A stretch of DNA of 64,000 bases from Utricularia gibba (lineage: Eukaryota; Streptophyta; Magnoliopsida; Lamiales; Lentibulariaceae). Where the stretch lies: the NCBI GenBank assembly GCA_002189035.1, contig CM007991.1, forward strand, positions 2,170,001 to 2,234,000, written 5' to 3'. Numbering within the stretch: position 1 is the first letter of the stretch; each line of letters begins with the position of its first letter. Below are positions 48,774 through 58,355 of the stretch, in pieces. Made by a program: the position numbers and the translations under genes. The notes beneath the pieces were generated by a model. It did not search any database. It saw nothing but the letters and a program-made list of their open reading frames with translations, and was not told the DNA's origin.

Positions 48774-49494
48774 GTTGCTTTATAAACTCAAACACGGCGG
48801 GAGAGCGGAGATTCAAAGATCACCCAGAAGCAGCATACTCAAAGGAAAAAGAAAGAAAAAGATCTAGTTGTTGCTATTTCAGGAAGAGGGAGAATTTCGC
48901 AAATGACAAAAAGGCAAAATACCTGGGACCAGATCGATCGCATTGACGAAACTACCCCTACACGTCATCCTAAAAATGGATTCTCAATTCCCAATCGATA
49001 ACCATCTGACTCGTGAAACGAACCCCGAAGAGGAAACCACGTGCCCCTACTCCATTTGCCATTTCTGGATTAGGGTTTCAGAGACAAAAACATTTGTGCG
49101 TTGTCTCCCCCCCCAGAGTGATCATCCTTAAAATAGAATAAACCTGCTGCCATCCACGCGTAATTAATTTCCTTAATCTCGCTTTTTCCCAAGTCAACAC
49201 GCCCTAATTGTGGCCATTAAGTACCTGAGCTGTGCCGAAAACCCGAATAAAAACAAATTTGGAAAGTGGTCCCGTAGGGGTTGTCGCCACGCGGCACACG
49301 AAATTACCATCGTGCCCTTACCTGGATTAACAGTGCAACACGACAATAACCTACTAATTTATCGGGACTTGTTCAATTCATCCCGTAATCGAACGTGATT
49401 GGTCGGGTCGCAATGATAGGGGCATCCTACGTCATAGCATGCTGACGTGTGCAGGTAACCGTGGCCCTCGTTCCTACACGTGCTTTTATTTTTA
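48774..49494. promoter_or_regulatory. bHLH upstream region
   Basis: About 720 bases upstream of the leftward bHLH gene. It contains ACGTG cores at 49039-49043 (in CCACGTGC, a G-box) and 49477-49481 (ACACGTGC). G-boxes are known light- and ABA-response elements; function here is inferred. No coding sequence. Confidence 0.4.
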
Positions 49495-49818
49495 GCAAGT
49501 ACAGGACCAGCTGAAATAAAGAGGGAGTAAGCACTCCGTAGGTGAAATCAAAATGGGAGCACCTGTCCGGAAGCTGGCTGGCTGGCTGGAGTTAGACTTC
49601 ACCTGAGATCTGAGTTCTCCCTCGGGGATCTTTGCGACTGTCACTAGCGAGAAGAGTTCCTGGTTCGCATCTTCCTCGTCATTGCGCTTTCGAGCAATGC
49701 GGATGCGGATGCGGATGCGTCTTGGAACGCTGCGGATTCCACGGCTCCATCTATGCTTGTTCAGCTTCACATGGAACTTCCTGATCTCCTTTATGGCTTT
49801 GGGGCCTTCTTCTTGAAG
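49495..49818 (-). pseudogene. RPL31: Ribosomal protein eL31 (RPL31) pseudogene fragment
   Basis: On the minus strand an intronless block resembles cytosolic ribosomal protein eL31. From about 49818 it reads FKKKAP, then in a shifted frame KAIKEIRKF, then [36 protein letters not shown] and [11 protein letters not shown]. About 13 residues normally found between EIRKF and VKLNK are missing. The first third of the protein is absent. A frameshift separates the two left segments. The IRVRI region is replaced by IRIRIRI because of an ATGCGG hexamer present four times (plus strand, about 49696-49719). The tail after EGELRS is unrelated. No introns and a truncated 5' end suggest a retrocopy, but no poly(A) tail was evident. 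It retains a 92-codon open frame, so some expression is possible. Confidence 0.78.
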
Positions 49819-50103
49819 GTACCGGTACTACATTTTCATTAGAATATGGAGTCAGGGAATAAGGATGGATGCCAACAGACAGCCACAACTAACACAGCAC
49901 ATTTCGCTCACAACACCCGCAGAGATTCGGCGTCAACAAAAAGGATTTGGTTCCATTTCTAAGAAGAGCATCGTCAGTGCATCCTACGACGATCGGATTC
50001 AGAATTCTCAATTCTGACTCTATCTTAGAGTCAATTTTGACAGAGCATTTGATCAAGAGCTCTAGATGCGAAACCATTGGATTCAGAATTCTAAATCAAA
50101 CAT

Positions 50104-50526
50104 TGTTGAGAGCTCGAACAATGTTGATGAATTGAGGAGGACTTTGGAGAGTATTTTGGAAAGCTTGTGAACACGTTGTTGTGGGGTTTAGGGTTTAGTT
50201 GTAGAGAGTAAACTAGCCGTTGTCATGTCGTTTAGTTGCTGCCAGACATCTTCTCCATATGGCTTCTTGGGCAGGTCTTGTTTCACATGGGTTGTTGAGC
50301 TGGTCTGCAATATAGATGGGCTTCGACACTGGCTTCTTAACACTTCTGGATTCTTGAGTCAGGAACCTGGGGTCTATCTTATCTTCGGCCTCGTCTCCTT
50401 CACTCAGCAGGCACTCCTCTTCCTGTTCTCCTTTCTCTCGCGACATCATCAATCCATCTCGTAATTCATCGGCTTGGTACTCTGTAATCTTCGACCGCTT
50501 CTTTTCTTCTCCATCATTCACCAACA
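50104..50526 (-). repeat. 3' LTR of the copia element
   Basis: 423 bp, starts TGTTGAGAGCTCG and ends TCACCAACA on the plus strand. Seven differences from the other LTR. The AAACCCTAA telomere-like motif occurs on the minus strand (plus TTTAGGGTTT around 50185-50198). Confidence 0.96.
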
Positions 50527-50692
50527 TTCCTTCTTGATGGGGTAGTGAAGATACGGTTGACTCGATTTCAGGGTTCATCCGAAGCCCCAACAGTTGACGA
50601 ACTCTGTTGAAGTTTTTGGGGAAAAGGCTTTTGGTGAGTATATCTGCAACTTGGCCCTCTGATGGTATGTATTCCAGCTTTATAGAGCCTTC

Positions 50693-50935
50693 CTACACAT
50701 AATCCCTAAGCACATGATATTTAATCTTAATATGCTTGGTTCTCCCAAACATCACCGGGTTTTGAGCGATGCTAATTGCCGACTTATTGTCTATTTTCAG
50801 TCTGACTGGGCTGTTGATTTGGATTTTTAGGTCCCTGCAGAGCTTGATCAGCCATTGAGCATGGTTAGCGGCTGCGCACCCTGCTATATATTCCGCCTCT
50901 GCTGGGCTACAACGTCTTGCCTTCTGCTGTTCCAA
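50693..50935 (-). pseudogene. Copia RNase H C-terminal remnant
   Basis: The frame reads AEAEYIAGCAAANHAQWLIK and then VRLKIDNKSAISIAQNPV, HIKIKYHVLRDYV, the end of the copia RNase H domain. It is out of frame with the upstream part and ends at a TAG where relatives continue. The remaining family tail (GQVADILTK) is visible just beyond the stop. Confidence 0.85.
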
Positions 50936-51024
50936 GAGAACGTCGCCGAACCTAGATTAAACAGGTAACCTGTGGTAGATTTGCAGCTCGTTTCATCGCC
51001 AGCGAAGTTAGAGTCAACGAACCC

Positions 51025-53115
51025 CTACAGAGAGGGGTTAGTATGCTTTTTATAGTATAATCCCAAGTGAATTGTAGAATTTAAGTATTTAAGTATCTTT
51101 TTGGCTATTTCTAGGTGAGTTGATTGAGGTTTATGCATATATCTGGAGAGGAAAGAGACAGCATATGTGACGTCGGGTCTCGTGGCTGTGAGGTAAAGTA
51201 GAGAGCCGATAAGCTTCTGAAATTCATGCATATCTACTGGTTTTGCATCCTGGCTGTAGGCCCTCTGCCTCTCGTCTGGTGAGATGGGTACTGACACATG
51301 TTTTGTCTTCTCCATGTTCATTCTCTTCAACAGATCTTCTGTATATTTCTTCTGGTTTATAAAGATGTAGTCATCGCGTTGGAGGATTTCTATCCCTAGG
51401 AAGTACCGTGCGAAACCAAGGTCAGTTAATTCAAACCGATCCTGAAGTAATTTCTTCTGTTCGGTAATGAGGTCTTCATTGTCTCCGGTGATGAGTATGC
51501 CATCAACATAGATAGAGACGATCACCTTGCCTTTAGAATTGTCCAGAATGTATAGGGTGGTGTCATTTTTGCTCCGATTGTATCCTTGCTCGTGGAAAAA
51601 CCTGTCTATAGTAGAATACCACTCCTTGGGTGATTGTTTAAGCCCATAGAGTGTCTTATTTAGTTTCAGGACATAGTCAGGTTGATGCTCAATGAGAAAC
51701 CCAGGTGGCGGCTTTACATATATTTCCTCATTTAGCTCGCCGTTTAGGAAGGCACTTTTGATGTCTAGGTGGTGTAATTTCCAACTGTTGCAGGCTGACA
51801 GGGCTACGATGAGCTTTACGGTATCTAAACAGGCAACCGACGCAAATGTCTCGAGGTAGTCTATTCCAGCCTTTTGCAAATATCCTTTTACTACCAATCG
51901 AGCCTTAAGCTTGTTCAAGCTCCCATCTGGATTCAACTTGGCTTTGAATATCCATTTCAGGTCTAGAGGCTTGATCTTTGAGGGTCTCGGGACGGCTATC
52001 CAGACATCATGTTTTCGTATTGATTCGAGTTCAGCATTCATAGCCTGTCGCCATTCAGGGAACTTGAGAGCTTCATAGACTCCAATAGGCTCGTGGACCA
52101 GGAGACATCGATCATAGATGTCCTGAAGTGATCGGTACCCCCTTTTTGGGGCTTCATCTTCGCATTCACTGAGACAGGTGCTTAGATGGTGGGGAAGGTA
52201 TGGTAAGTCTTCACGACTTATACCATAGTTTTCTAGATAATTTGACCTTTCACTGATAGGGAGGAGTATAGGACTCCGGATGGCATATGATGGACACTGC
52301 GCCAGAGTAGGGTCATCAGGGTACTGATCGGCAACTTCTGCAGTGGCACCTGAATCTGAGTAAGTCTCTTCAGGTGTTTGGTTGGGTGAGAACTCTAGGT
52401 TGTCTTCTTCACCATTTAATACTGTTCTGAAATCATTGGAGTGTGCGCATATTTGGTTTGTATCTTCACAGTTGAGTTCATGAGTAGAGTCTTGAGACAA
52501 CGGGGTAGGTTCAGTTTCTGTCACATGTTGTTGCGTGCCTTGCAGGGGCAGACTCTGATTTTCTCGAGTGTGCATTCCTCCTGAAGTTATCAATCCGTGT
52601 GTTTGCAGGGAGCTGGACTCAAGCATAGAGGAAATTGCCTCTGATGAATCGAATTGGTGGACTGTATCCTGGCTTTGGGTGATCTGCTCCGGGATGACAG
52701 AATTGTAGTCTTCAAGATTAATCGATAGATTCATAGGAGGAAACAAGTGTTGAATTGTCCCGGAGTAGGTGGCTTGGTCCACAGGTGCTGTCAGGGTCTT
52801 ACTCCACTCATAGGTACTTTCGTCATCCATCATAACATCTCGACTAATTTCAACCTCTTGAGTCCATAGGTTTAGTACTCGAAAGGCCTTGCTAGTGTCT
52901 GCACAACCCAGGAATATTCCAGGTTTTGAACGCTTATCCCACTTTGTGCATTTCTCCTTTGGTATGTAGATGTAACATGGAGAACCAAAGACTTTAATAT
53001 GGTCTAGATTGGGAACCTTGTTGAACCAGAGTTCATAAGGGGATTTGCCGTCCTGAGTACCTTTTGTTGGGAGGCGGTTCAGTAAGTAAACCGCTGTGTT
53101 CACTGCCTCACCCAA
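51025..53115 (-). CDS. Copia integrase C-term - reverse transcriptase - RNase H (696 codons), damaged
   Basis: Begins within integrase (GEAVNTAVYLLNRLPTKGTQ) and continues through a long polar linker to the reverse transcriptase (KWIFKAKLNPDGSLNKLKAR, LDIKSAFLNGELNEEIYV, QSPKEWY). The catalytic box reads Y-V-D-G at 51499-51510 instead of Y-V-D-D. RNase H begins and is cut by a TAG at 51025-51027. Upstream, a frameshift near 53105 and a TAG at 53226-53228 disconnect it from gag. Confidence 0.9.
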   Translation of the reverse strand: MGEAVNTAVYLLNRLPTKGTQDGKSPYELWFNKVPNLDHIKVFGSPCYIYIPKEKCTKWDKRSKPGIFLGCADTSKAFRVLNLWTQEVEISRDVMMDDESTYEWSKTLTAPVDQATYSGTIQHLFPPMNLSINLEDYNSVIPEQITQSQDTVHQFDSSEAISSMLESSSLQTHGLITSGGMHTRENQSLPLQGTQQHVTETEPTPLSQDSTHELNCEDTNQICAHSNDFRTVLNGEEDNLEFSPNQTPEETYSDSGATAEVADQYPDDPTLAQCPSYAIRSPILLPISERSNYLENYGISREDLPYLPHHLSTCLSECEDEAPKRGYRSLQDIYDRCLLVHEPIGVYEALKFPEWRQAMNAELESIRKHDVWIAVPRPSKIKPLDLKWIFKAKLNPDGSLNKLKARLVVKGYLQKAGIDYLETFASVACLDTVKLIVALSACNSWKLHHLDIKSAFLNGELNEEIYVKPPPGFLIEHQPDYVLKLNKTLYGLKQSPKEWYSTIDRFFHEQGYNRSKNDTTLYILDNSKGKVIVSIYVDGILITGDNEDLITEQKKLLQDRFELTDLGFARYFLGIEILQRDDYIFINQKKYTEDLLKRMNMEKTKHVSVPISPDERQRAYSQDAKPVDMHEFQKLIGSLLYLTATRPDVTYAVSFLSRYMHKPQSTHLEIAKKILKYLNSTIHLGLYYKKHTNPSL

Positions 53116-53305
53116 AACTCTCTAGGTAAATTCTTTTGATACAAGAGGCATCTGGCCATGTTAACAATTGTTTGATTTTTCCGCTCGCATATTCCATTCT
53201 GCTCAGGTGTATATGAAGCAGTGAACTAGTGAGTTATGCCACCACTCTCACACAAGTTCTTTAACTCGGTTGACTTATACTCACCACCATTGTCTGATCG
53301 GAGAG

Positions 53306-55060
53306 TTAATATTTGCATCCACTTTGCGTTTCAGCCAGTGCCTTGAAGATCTTAAAATAGTTCAACACCTCAGCCTTGCGTTTCAGAAGATATACCCAGG
53401 TATACTTAGTGTATTCGTCAATGAAAGTCACATAGTATTTGTTCCCTGCTCGAGTAGGTGTAGACATAGGGCCACAGACGTCGCTGGTGACCACCTCCAG
53501 CTTGCGTTCAGAGTGGATGCTGACTTTGGGTAATGTTTTTCTATTCATCTTGCATTCAAGGCAAATTTGATAGTTTTCTTCTTTGCCATTCAGTTCTGGA
53601 ACTCCCTCAACAAGTCTTTTCTTCTTTAGAGACATCAGTGATCCATAATGATGATGACCGAGCCGCTGATGCCAAAGCTTTGAGTTTTCGATCACCTTGA
53701 GACAAATATCGCTGTTGGGATAAGAATCAGTGAGCACCAGGGGAAACACACGGTTGATCATCTGGGCAGTGAACAGTATGTTGTCATGGACATCTTTTAT
53801 AGTGCACATGTTACATTCTTGATGCACTTTGAAGCCTTTCTCTACCAGTTGACCCGTGCTTAGCAGGTTGTGAAATATAAGTGGGACCAAGTACACATCT
53901 GAGATCTTCACAAGCCTTTGCTCTGTTTCGATGCACACAGTTCCCACTCTAGTGACAGGTATCAACTTTCCGTCCGCAATCTCTATGAACTTATCAGATA
54001 GTGCTGATATACTGGAGAATATACTTTCATTGTGGGTTAGATGGTGATTGCAGCCACTATCAATGAGCCATATCTCGTGTTTTCGCATATCAGTGAATGA
54101 AGTGATTAGGGTATTTTGACACAAGGGGTAAAGATCTACTCTCTTCTTATTTTCCTCTGAAGCAAGTGATACATCATTCACTGATTTAGATAACTTATCA
54201 ACAGACTCAGCAGTCTTACCGCCCAGCTGGTGATACTTCTTCAAGGGGCAAACACGATCTACATGACCCTTAAGAGAGCAATAGCAGCGATTTGAGTCCG
54301 GGTTCCAATAACATTGTGCTGGTGAATGCCCCTTCCGTTTACAGTAAGTGCAAAGGGTTCCATCTCCGTTCTTCTCAGATTTAGCGATGACAAATGAGGG
54401 AGCTTGTGAGGTTTTAGCTGAGAGGTCCTTCCAGGGGAAACGGTTTTCATGAGCTTTGAAGGCCACTTCAGAGACTTCCGAATGAGATGGTTTGACCTCC
54501 ACTCCCTTCAGTCCTTGGAGGAGTTGCTTGGAACTCATGGAGTGGATGCGACCATCGAATTTAAATGGGGCCAGAGCATACTCAAACTGTGGAGGTACGA
54601 CGCTAATAATCTTTGCACATAGTCTACTGTCTTCGATTTTTTCCCCTAAGCGTTCAAGTCCAGAGACAACTTTTGTTAGTTCTTCAGAAAAACTAGAGAT
54701 TGACTGACCTGGGAGAATCTTGAGGGTCTCATACTGCTTCCACAGTTGAGATTTTTCAATTGCTGCAGTTTGTGTATCCTTCCCATATAATGATGCTAGT
54801 GTATCCCACGTATGTTTTGGTGTTGTACAGTTCATGATAAGATCATACGTGTCTCCTGTTATGGCACCATCGAGAATTGCCTGAGCTTGGTCTGCTTTTT
54901 CCTCCCATGCGACCTTGTCTTCATCTGTTTCACCCATATAGTTGGTTGAGACTACTTCCCACAATTTGCAGGCTCGCAGGTAGTGCATCATTTTGTTGGA
55001 CCAGCGCTCATATTCACTACCAGAGAAGTTAGGTGCAGGTTGATTGAAGTTGGAGCCCAT
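53306..55060 (-). CDS. Copia gag - protease - integrase N-terminal part (584 codons)
   Basis: Starts MGSNFNQPAPNFSGSEYERW, 110 bases inside the 5' LTR. Gag (UBN2-type) is followed by CCHC zinc knuckle CTYCKRKGHSPAQC and a second, less regular CYCSLKGHVDRVC. The aspartic protease active site is WLIDSGCNHH. The pre-integrase HHCC-like region (WHQRLGHHHYGSL ... CLECK) leads into the integrase core (TSDVCGPM ... FIDEYTKYTWVYLLK). The frame is lost at about 53310, where the integrase core continues in another frame. Confidence 0.9.
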   Translation of the reverse strand: MGSNFNQPAPNFSGSEYERWSNKMMHYLRACKLWEVVSTNYMGETDEDKVAWEEKADQAQAILDGAITGDTYDLIMNCTTPKHTWDTLASLYGKDTQTAAIEKSQLWKQYETLKILPGQSISSFSEELTKVVSGLERLGEKIEDSRLCAKIISVVPPQFEYALAPFKFDGRIHSMSSKQLLQGLKGVEVKPSHSEVSEVAFKAHENRFPWKDLSAKTSQAPSFVIAKSEKNGDGTLCTYCKRKGHSPAQCYWNPDSNRCYCSLKGHVDRVCPLKKYHQLGGKTAESVDKLSKSVNDVSLASEENKKRVDLYPLCQNTLITSFTDMRKHEIWLIDSGCNHHLTHNESIFSSISALSDKFIEIADGKLIPVTRVGTVCIETEQRLVKISDVYLVPLIFHNLLSTGQLVEKGFKVHQECNMCTIKDVHDNILFTAQMINRVFPLVLTDSYPNSDICLKVIENSKLWHQRLGHHHYGSLMSLKKKRLVEGVPELNGKEENYQICLECKMNRKTLPKVSIHSERKLEVVTSDVCGPMSTPTRAGNKYYVTFIDEYTKYTWVYLLKRKAEVLNYFKIFKALAETQSGCKY

Positions 55061-55169
55061 GATATCGACAAGTGTTCAAGCAAATGGAGGTTCCGGTGCA
55101 AGTTGACGGGTGATGTAGGTTCAAGTGCAAAAGATTTGGTGGAAAACACGCTTCATGTCGGGTTCACCA

Positions 55170-55592
55170 TGTTGAGAGCTCGAACAATGTTGATGAATTG
55201 AGGAGGACTTTGGAGAGTATTTTGGAAAGCTTGTGAACACGTTGTTGTGGGGTTTAGGGTTTAGTTGTAGAGAGTAAACTAGCCGTTGTCATGTCGTTTA
55301 GTTGCTGCCAGACATCTTCTCCATATGGCTTCTTGGGCAGGTCTTGTTTCACATGGGTCGTTGGGCTGGTCTGCAACATAGATGGGCTTCGACACTGGCT
55401 TCTTAACACTTCTGGACTCTTGAGTCAGGAACCTGGGGTCTATCTTATCTTCGGCCTCGTCTCCTTCACTCAGTAGGCGCTCCTCTTCCTATTCTCCTTT
55501 CTCTCGCGACATCATCAATCCATCTCGTAATTCATCGGCTTGGTACTCTGTAATCTTCGACCGCTTCTTTTCTTCTCCATCATTCACCAACA
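55170..55592 (-). repeat. 5' LTR of the copia element
   Basis: 423 bp, same termini as the other LTR, followed directly by the AACAT target duplication. It would carry the element's promoter, reading leftward. Confidence 0.96.
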
Positions 55593-56284
55593 AACATCGG
55601 CGGGACAGCGCTTATTTTCACAATAAAAGGAAAACCTACACTCTCGGGATTTGGCAAGAAAGGAGTACCATCCGTGGAGGCGCGTGTGGACTGTGGAGAT
55701 CTACGGTGACAACATCCTCCGTCCTGGGCGGCCTTGCTCGCCCCAAAAATCCGCCCAAAACCCTAGCCGGATGCTTTATAGAATGGGCCACAGCCCGCCA
55801 CTTAAACTTGTATTTAAAGATAAATGCAAATGTTTCCTCCGAAAACAAGCTGATGGATTTCACAATCCAACACAACTCATTGTTCCGGTTATTCTAAGCA
55901 ACAACTATTAGCATATAAAAGAAGTTAGCTGCTTTAAAATGATGAAATAAAACTAATCACATGATTAATAGACACACATTTTGTCATAAACCCTACAAAC
56001 CTGACCAATGACAGCCAAAAAACAGCTTCAATAATCTGAGGCACAAAAAAGCTACCACCACATCCCCAGTTGGGCACAGAGCATAAGAAGGCACACACAA
56101 CAGAGGCATATATTATTGCAAGAAGAAATGAACTCCATACACATCAACTACACCACCACGCCACAACGCACACAAATCCATATTCTGGATTTCAGCCATT
56201 GAGAGCAAAAGGGCAGCTGGCTGGCTACTCTCCTTAAGCTTTCAGAAAAGACCAACTTGGTTTTCAAGTTCAACAGGGGAGGCG
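55593..56284. other. Right flank of the transposon and SAP 3' UTR
   Basis: About 690 bases. The first 300 continue the pre-insertion sequence; the site, once the element and one AACAT are ignored, joins 50103 to 55598. Neither flank carries a recognisable gene. The last 200 bases are likely SAP 3' UTR. Confidence 0.5.
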
Positions 56285-56803
56285 TCAGATCTTGTCCAGT
56301 TTGTCTGCCTTCACGACTGGGTTGGCCTTGGCGATAGCTTCCTGGCCAGCAGAGCGATAATCGAAGGGGCATTCGTGTTTGTCGGAGTAACGATGAATGG
56401 AGCAGAAGATGCCACCACAGCGACAGTCGAAGCCTGTAAGGCCTACACGCTTCTTGCAGCAGCCACACCTTTTTGGACCTTCCTTCACTTTCTTTGCTTC
56501 TTCTGTAGGTGGCAAGGAGGAACAAGCCTGTGTCACAACCACTGGGGTGGTAGAAAGTGTCACAGTGGGTTCAGATTTTGTTGTTACAGAGATGCTCGAG
56601 TCCTTTTGGCAAGCACTGGATGTGCCATTGACAATGTTCTGAATGGATGAAGCAGCAAGTTTTGCCTGTTCCTGCTTCAACACAAGGTCCTTGTAGCATT
56701 TGGAGCACATGTTCATTGTTGCTGCGGTCCCAAAGAATCCACAGTTGTTGACACATAGGATAGGAGCCGGAGGAGCTTGGCAGCCAGTTTCATTTTGCTC
56801 CAT
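56285..56803 (-). CDS. SAP: A20/AN1 zinc-finger stress-associated protein
   Basis: A 172-residue stress-associated protein, induced in many plants by salt, cold and drought; A20 fingers bind ubiquitin. The coding region is one exon, typical of the family. The A20 finger is at about residues 14-40 ([20 protein letters not shown]). A Ser/Thr-rich linker follows. The AN1 finger is at about residues 110-150 ([35 protein letters not shown]). It ends [18 protein letters not shown], the conserved tail. An acceptor (TTTCAG) just 13 bases upstream of the ATG points to an intron in the 5' UTR, also typical. Confidence 0.95.
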   Translation of the reverse strand: MEQNETGCQAPPAPILCVNNCGFFGTAATMNMCSKCYKDLVLKQEQAKLAASSIQNIVNGTSSACQKDSSISVTTKSEPTVTLSTTPVVVTQACSSLPPTEEAKKVKEGPKRCGCCKKRVGLTGFDCRCGGIFCSIHRYSDKHECPFDYRSAGQEAIAKANPVVKADKLDKI

Positions 56804-58095
56804 TGCCGTTGATTTCTGAAATAAAGTCACTATAGCCACCAGCATACAATGGAAACAACCACGTCACAGACCTAGCCACCCAACACTAAACACAAAGCAA
56901 TAAACACAACCTTCCACTTGAAAATCTTGAAACTAAGAGAACATGCTGTACAGGCTAAAAATTTGAAGTTGACCCATTTAAGAATTTCGTTGGATACCCA
57001 TTTAAGAATTTCTTAAAATGGGTCAAAGGGTAAATGCTGTACAGGCTGAAAACTTGAAATTAATCGAAAAACGCCAAAAGGCATGTGCGCGAAATTCTCG
57101 GATAATGTCAACAGGGATAACAACTAAAGACGAAGAAGAAAAGCCATTCCTTCAACCTCAAGGCATCAACTTCAAAGGCTATCACACAGCAAACCTCAAC
57201 ATCTAACCAAAGCACTCTCTACCCTCGAACGAAAGATCCCCCTCCAAAAGCGCCAGATTAGGAAGCGGAAAAAAGTCCAATTGTCTCAAGAACAACCCTT
57301 TCACAAGCCATAACGAAATTAAATTGGAACCGCATACGGGGGGGATGAAAAGGAAGCAGCGAAACCCCGAGAAAAAAAATTTCCTAAACTTAAAAACATA
57401 CCCGCTCGTAATACAGTTGTCAGATATTCGGCTCCTGATCCCCTGTTAATCAACAGAAAAATGAATCACATAACACAAAAAAATAAAACACCAACAACAA
57501 CCGCCATATCCCCAAACAGCGAGGTACGAAGCGATCATCACCCGCAACACGATTCATAAGAGAAAACAAACTGAAAATATAAATATGAAGACAACAGGAA
57601 TCGGAGAAAGGCTTACGGAGGATGGAGAGAGAAACCCTAGAAGAGAACCGCAGGAAAAAAATTTGGGGGGGACGAATGAAGAAGATTTGAGAATGAGCTG
57701 GTTATCACGTGCGACGCGGCCCACCTGGGCCACATGAAAAAAAATTCTCCGATCGTCAATTAATTACACGAATATCTGAATTCGTTTATTTCCTTTATCG
57801 AGTTAATAAATTTATTTTATTATTCTGGAAATCAAAATTCAAACATTTTACAATTTTTAATTAATAAATTCAAAAATCTTAATCAGGTAATTTTCAATCA
57901 TTGGATGATAATTTATAATTATAGTAAAAGTGTTAAAAATGAAAAATATTTAAGAAAATTAAAAAAATAACAGTCAAGAATTATTTATTACGCATTAATT
58001 ATCTTATAACAAAAAAACGTAAAAAAAAAAAGAAAATTTATTCATGAATCGTCACCCTTACAACTGTACACATGAATGTGGATGGTCATCATCAT
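56804..58095. other. SAP leader intron and promoter; AT-rich spacer
   Basis: A 5'-UTR intron is likely from about 57616 (GTAAGCC donor, minus) to 56816 (TTTCAG acceptor). Such leader introns are common in SAP genes. From 57740 to 58040 the DNA is extremely A/T-rich. A direct repeat of ACCCATTTAAGAATTTC occurs at about 56971 and 56997. No other gene. Confidence 0.5.
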
Positions 58096-58272
58096 CTACA
58101 TGTACAGGGCGAAGAAGGAGGCGACGGCCGCTCCGACGAACGACAGGGGAGCAGGGAAGGCGGCGACCGGGGAGCTCGAAGGAGCGGGGGCCGGCGCCGC
58201 CTCTTCGGCAGCGAGGGCGGTCATGGCGGCAGCAGCAAATACGACGGCGATGGCGATCTTCTTCATCTCCAT
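58096..58272 (-). CDS. Arabinogalactan peptide (AG-peptide, AGP23-like)
   Basis: A 58-residue secreted peptide. The signal peptide is [20 protein letters not shown], ending at about A-x-A before EE. The mature core [11 protein letters not shown] carries Ala-Pro repeats where hydroxyproline-linked arabinogalactan is expected. The hydrophobic end [16 protein letters not shown] resembles a GPI-signal-like tail of AG-peptides. I place the start at 58272 because MEMKK is the conserved start of this group; an upstream in-frame ATG at 58290 would add six residues. It acts at the plasma membrane or cell wall. Confidence 0.85.
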   Translation of the reverse strand: MEMKKIAIAVVFAAAAMTALAAEEAAPAPAPSSSPVAAFPAPLSFVGAAVASFFALYM

Positions 58273-58347
58273 GGTGGATGTATTCGTCACCTTATTGGAT
58301 CTTCGCGCTTGCTGCCTTGTGATCTGGTGGTGGCGTGGGGCGGAAGC

Positions 58348-58355
58348 TATTTATA
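58348..58355 (-). promoter_or_regulatory. TATA box of the AG-peptide gene
   Basis: The minus strand reads TATAAATA, 76 bases upstream of the ATG at 58272. The position and consensus are good. Confidence 0.65.

Larger units (their letters stand above)
50104..55592 (-). mobile_element. Ty1/copia LTR retrotransposon, full-length, minus orientation, defective
   Basis: A complete 5,489-bp element with 423-bp LTRs beginning TG and ending CA. It is bordered by the same 5-base target duplication, AACAT, at 50099-50103 and 55593-55597. The order gag, protease, integrase, reverse transcriptase, RNase H reads leftward and is diagnostic of copia elements. Right after the 5' LTR (minus strand) the primer-binding site starts TGGTGAACCCGACATG at 55169. 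A purine tract AAGAAGGAA at 50527-50535 precedes the 3' LTR. The LTRs differ at 7 of 423 positions, all transitions, so insertion is recent. The internal frame is broken by at least two stops and several frameshifts, and the RT active site is altered. It can only move, if at all, with proteins supplied by other copies. Confidence 0.97.

Noticed and set aside
55176..55590. Telomere-like AAACCCTAA motif in the LTRs as an interstitial telomere
   Set aside because: Only one or two units; a common promoter-type telo-box, not an array.
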